Shown here: positions 34,401 to 36,099 of the stretch, in pieces
Layout: every line of letters starts with the position of its first letter
Numbering within the stretch: position 1 is the first letter of the stretch
Source of the DNA: Deltaproteobacteria bacterium RIFOXYA12_FULL_58_15
GTDB taxonomy: Bacteria; Myxococcota; XYA12-FULL-58-9
Direction: 5' to 3'
Length of the DNA stretch: 36,099 nt
Assembly (NCBI GenBank): GCA_001798605.1
Contig: MGST01000163.1
Coordinates: 1-36,099, forward strand
Translations under genes and position numbers: made by a program
Notes under the pieces: model-generated
What the model was told of the DNA's origin: nothing
Databases searched by the model: none
Seen by the model: the letters and a program-made list of their open reading frames with translations, nothing else

Positions 34401-35547
34401 ATGCCTCATCCCACTCGCCCATGAACTCCTGGGTTGCTTGCCAAAGCTCCGGATCGGTGGGGAATCCGGCATTGGTGTAGTACGTGATTTGACCGGGTGG
34501 GCGGCATGCCTTGGGAATAATGTCCCCTTCACCAAAATTCGTCCCGTATCCACACGCCAAGGGGAAGTCCCAGGGGTTCACGTCGACAGCCCGGGTCTTG
34601 CCCCAGATGTTCCACAGGTTCGCCAGAAAAATTCGACCTTCGCGGGTCCACTGGTACTCATCGTCGTATGCCATCCGTTGGGTTCGGAAAAAGCCGAAAC
34701 GTTCGAACACGGGGAAGCCCTGCTTCGAGCAGTCAGCATTGTTCCAGGCCTCATCCGGGTTGTGCCCTTCACCATCGCAATAGTAGACGGGCTCGCCGTC
34801 GGCATCGCGGGCTGGAATATTGTCGGGGTAGTAAACTTCCTCGTAGTCATTGTTGGGATCGACCTTCATAAACGACAGCCGGATCTTGGCCTCGCTGGCA
34901 CCACAGAAGTAGGGATCTTGATAGACGAGGTAACAGGTCCACAGATCGGTTTCGAGCAAGTAGCTGCCCACCACATTGATGTTCTCGGCCGTAATTTCGG
35001 CTCGATACGGGTTGTCCACATCGTTCTCTTGCACGTAGTAGGAAGCGCCAGCGATAGCGCTCACCACGCTCTCAAACATGTAGGGATCGTTTTTCAGATT
35101 CTGCGACCAGTCGACACGCATGTATTCGCGTTCGTACCATGGGCGGTCAGTGGTGTTTTCCACCAAGACGTTTTTCTGCTCGCCCGTTGCTTCGTTATAG
35201 TCACGGAACACATCGAAATGCTCCTTGACCGGAAACACTGCCAAGGGATTGCCTTGAAACGCGACCGCCCCCGTGCCAGTTTCTGCGCCTTCAAGCAGCT
35301 CATAACTGCGATAGGCAATGATCTGGTCCTCACGGATATCCCAACGGATGCGTTCCATCTCGCCGGCATATCCCTCAAAGAGCATTCCCTGGTTGTAGTC
35401 GACCTCGACGACGGTGGGTCGGAAGTACCACTCACCCTCGAGAAGGGACTTCTCTATTTTGTTCGGTTGCGTGCGGTCGACGACATTGATGTCGCTCGCA
35501 CACGCGGTCATGGCTGCTAGAGCCAAAAACAAGAAGCACTTGCGCAT
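31480..35547 (-). CDS. Large zinc metalloprotease lipoprotein
   Basis: A 1355-residue exported protein with one zinc protease site: HEVGHTLGLRH at 703-713 gives His703, Glu704, His707 and His713, the HExxHxxGxxH metzincin pattern. SSIMDYSARFW downstream is the matching Met-turn. The signal peptide MRKCFLFLALAAMTAC ends in a lipobox-like site, so it is probably a lipoprotein. This fits the zinc-dependent metalloprotease group with DUF5117/DUF4953-like regions found in Bacteroidota and Myxococcota. The start at 35547 has GGAGTG six bases upstream; an ATG at 35604 overlapping the previous stop would put 19 extra residues before the signal peptide. It has many Asp/Tyr/Trp-rich segments. The substrate is unknown. 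Genes on both sides lie on the same strand. Confidence 0.9.
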   Translation of the reverse strand: MRKCFLFLALAAMTACASDINVVDRTQPNKIEKSLLEGEWYFRPTVVEVDYNQGMLFEGYAGEMERIRWDIREDQIIAYRSYELLEGAETGTGAVAFQGNPLAVFPVKEHFDVFRDYNEATGEQKNVLVENTTDRPWYEREYMRVDWSQNLKNDPYMFESVVSAIAGASYYVQENDVDNPYRAEITAENINVVGSYLLETDLWTCYLVYQDPYFCGASEAKIRLSFMKVDPNNDYEEVYYPDNIPARDADGEPVYYCDGEGHNPDEAWNNADCSKQGFPVFERFGFFRTQRMAYDDEYQWTREGRIFLANLWNIWGKTRAVDVNPWDFPLACGYGTNFGEGDIIPKACRPPGQITYYTNAGFPTDPELWQATQEFMGEWDEAFRETIAANRRVYFKKNVRADDIRTTLQIRKNTCDVNYVRSYVADNGYANELREFGIDTVEAGNLKRACSVLEWASDGDFQWQKLGDLRHSFVNWVNTPQVAGPLGYGPSAADPVTGEIISATANIYGAAVDEYAAYAADVISLMNGDLDVYDIIDGGTIREHISSKKGRYNRGLSLNKMAAARSRDTRAFAASPQDEQQEGQFGGSFASQSRAKLERLQGSALEKELLSSDDIKRALLGPEGYQPGMDAADLAEQSPLEWLAEGAAERQKALGRLAEHSIMMAEWTDVGAESLVQSDFQDMTWEQIYAKVHKLIYKAVTAHEVGHTLGLRHNFSGSIDALNYDPKFWEDYEYNAGIGEGTVRRFNPNGTPTMATQYMYSSIMDYSARFWADDVQGIGPYDLAALKFGYGGLIEVFDEPVMGQPFNVSFINEYLYDYTWIPKLVGTGWTDYYSQDSEFYDWLPTAMRQATPKVDNIWKRSDVTFEEYVEKTSACYLGSCPFPPTPVPYMFCTDDRAGWWFDCQLYDHGANLREVTADRMERYDEYYMFTNFKRDRFGFGEYNGINDYNQRLLSRYLLPMWNSFNFYSYGFLSLDTNQLTGEAILLNEYPMAQGWQASAMDGLNYLASVMLHPEPGTYCLDSAANTYRLTGDLGETVTCATGAPIEVPLGVGKYLKTRWSNDYYYKPTHIGSFFDKWIATWAFTYDQGFFYQDFSASLDAGAFSYSYWRSLQPEMLDLFAPLLTGADNPFSWRVDATDPNHPEFKWTPVVDIYDDADWDAVADGALPTLESSTSWTLKYWSLVLPLVRFNSMVDYTLDFSDYARVCLEGYQDCMDISTVNNAGVVSPGVEGDDFVAYTDPLNGYRYIASSYPGRTDRRSIGRELVEDAQAYANEYLLARSRFDEVLGVNGGSFELADEEKTTFNADFYGDLNAGQKAQLFQQRRDDLLSKERGVNERSSFIDLVRNFARMTEFEY

Positions 35548-35600
35548 GGTTTTCACTCCGTGCCCTGAGAGAATTGTTGCATTCATTGTTCGTTCGCCCC

Positions 35601-36099
35601 TCATAGCTCGGCCCCAAATTCGTAGACGAGGTGAACCAGCCGCATGTACTGCAGGTTCTGTTGAACGGAAGCGAGCACATCCTCGGCATCATCCATGGCA
35701 TCGAACGCTTCGTTGTACGCCTCGATCAGCGCCACGTCGTCAGGGTCGCCGGCCAGGTCGACTTGGGCCTGGGCATAATCTTCCTGCGCTTGCTTGAGCT
35801 CGCCGCTTTGTTGGGCGCAGTCGCTGACCAGGTCCCAGGCGATCTCAAAGCCATCGTTGACCCGAAATGCCCGGTAGGTGATGCCCGAATCGGGAATGGC
35901 GCATTCGGCGGTATCACCTGGGTTGAGATTCGCCGGCTCGATGTCATCAAAGCCGCCCTTGACGGTGACCCGCGTATGTTTGCTGAAGTCGAGCATGTCA
36001 TCGAGAGGCGAGGTCAAAAACGCTGAGCCATAGATGGTGGCGTCGTCCCGCAGGTTGCGGACAATGGGCGGCTTGATCATCGGCAGGGATGTGTCGTTG
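35601..36099 (-). CDS. C-terminal part of an unrecognised protein (5' end outside window)
   Basis: The frame is open from the right edge to the TGA at 35601-35603, and six codons before the first ATG (36080) are also open, so the gene most likely starts outside the window. The visible 165 residues include a beta-like part (TRVTVKGGFDDIEPANLNPG), two Cys (ECAIPDSG and SDCAQQ) and a predicted coiled coil or helical hairpin rich in Glu/Gln/Ala (ELKQAQEDYAQAQVDLAG). It precedes the metalloprotease gene by 53 bases on the same strand and probably shares its transcript. No domain family was recognised. Confidence 0.7.
   Translation of the reverse strand, partial: NDTSLPMIKPPIVRNLRDDATIYGSAFLTSPLDDMLDFSKHTRVTVKGGFDDIEPANLNPGDTAECAIPDSGITYRAFRVNDGFEIAWDLVSDCAQQSGELKQAQEDYAQAQVDLAGDPDDVALIEAYNEAFDAMDDAEDVLASVQQNLQYMRLVHLVYEFGAEL

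Noticed and set aside
33916-35520. Long plus-strand open frame of 534 codons
   Set aside because: It is antisense to the metalloprotease, whose zinc motif, Met-turn and signal peptide show which strand is coding; long antisense frames are expected at this GC content.

Overview
The window is about 36 kb of a high-GC bacterial chromosome. Its gene families (Cys-rich exported repeat proteins, small Cys-rich lipoproteins, thrombospondin-type-3 calcium repeats, a very large HExxHxxGxxH lipoprotein protease, a Tmc/Dsr-like redox module and a PAS-AAA-Fis regulator) suggest a Myxococcota/deltaproteobacterial-type organism with an outer membrane. That placement is inferred from gene content; the window has no rRNA or marker gene to settle it.

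Layout, left to right. (1) 1-1132: 3' part of a Cys-rich exported protein built on 60-bp tandem repeats, ending in a YfaP/DUF2135-like domain. (2) 1266-5437: glyoxylate bypass operon, malate synthase then a long ICL2-type isocitrate lyase, with overlapping stop and start. (3) 5438-5669: convergent spacer holding a 146-bp imperfect palindrome. (4) 5670-8614, minus: membrane cytochrome b (TmcC/DsrM-like), HdrD/TmcB-like iron-sulfur protein and a single-domain receiver. (5) 8615-8954: divergent control region with TGCAAC boxes and other dyads, then 8955-10223, a PAS-AAA-Fis regulator that lacks the GAFTGA loop. (6) 10430-11131: Phd-type antitoxin and VapC-type PIN toxin. (7) 11340-24497: a carbohydrate region with two GH4 glycosidases of different signature, a purple-acid-phosphatase-like lipoprotein, a BadF/NagK-type sugar kinase, a Cys-rich lipoprotein, two predicted outer-membrane barrels, a GPH-family sugar symporter, a PIG-L deacetylase and a GH92 alpha-mannosidase lipoprotein. 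(8) 24612-26200, minus: a crotonase-family protein and an unrecognised protein whose C-terminal half resembles a CdiA-type nuclease domain. (9) 26361-30265, plus: queC-hslV-hslU-argD, probably one operon with a promoter that would give a leaderless queC message. (10) 30273-36099, minus: YkgJ-type cysteine-cluster protein, a one-TM protein, a 1355-residue zinc metalloprotease lipoprotein and the 3' part of another gene.

How the genes may work together. aceB-aceA allow growth on acetate or fatty acids. The redox pair would move electrons between the quinone pool and a cytoplasmic thiol or iron-sulfur partner, under the divergent PAS regulator. The carbohydrate region reads as a glycan-use locus without SusCD: outer-membrane barrels for entry, a surface or periplasmic GH92 and phosphatase for trimming, the GPH symporter for uptake, and cytoplasmic GH4 enzymes, kinase and deacetylase for breakdown. 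That pathway is inference from gene content.

No tRNA, rRNA, CRISPR array or insertion sequence was seen. Apart from the divergent region 8615-8954, no gene-free stretch exceeds 300 bases.
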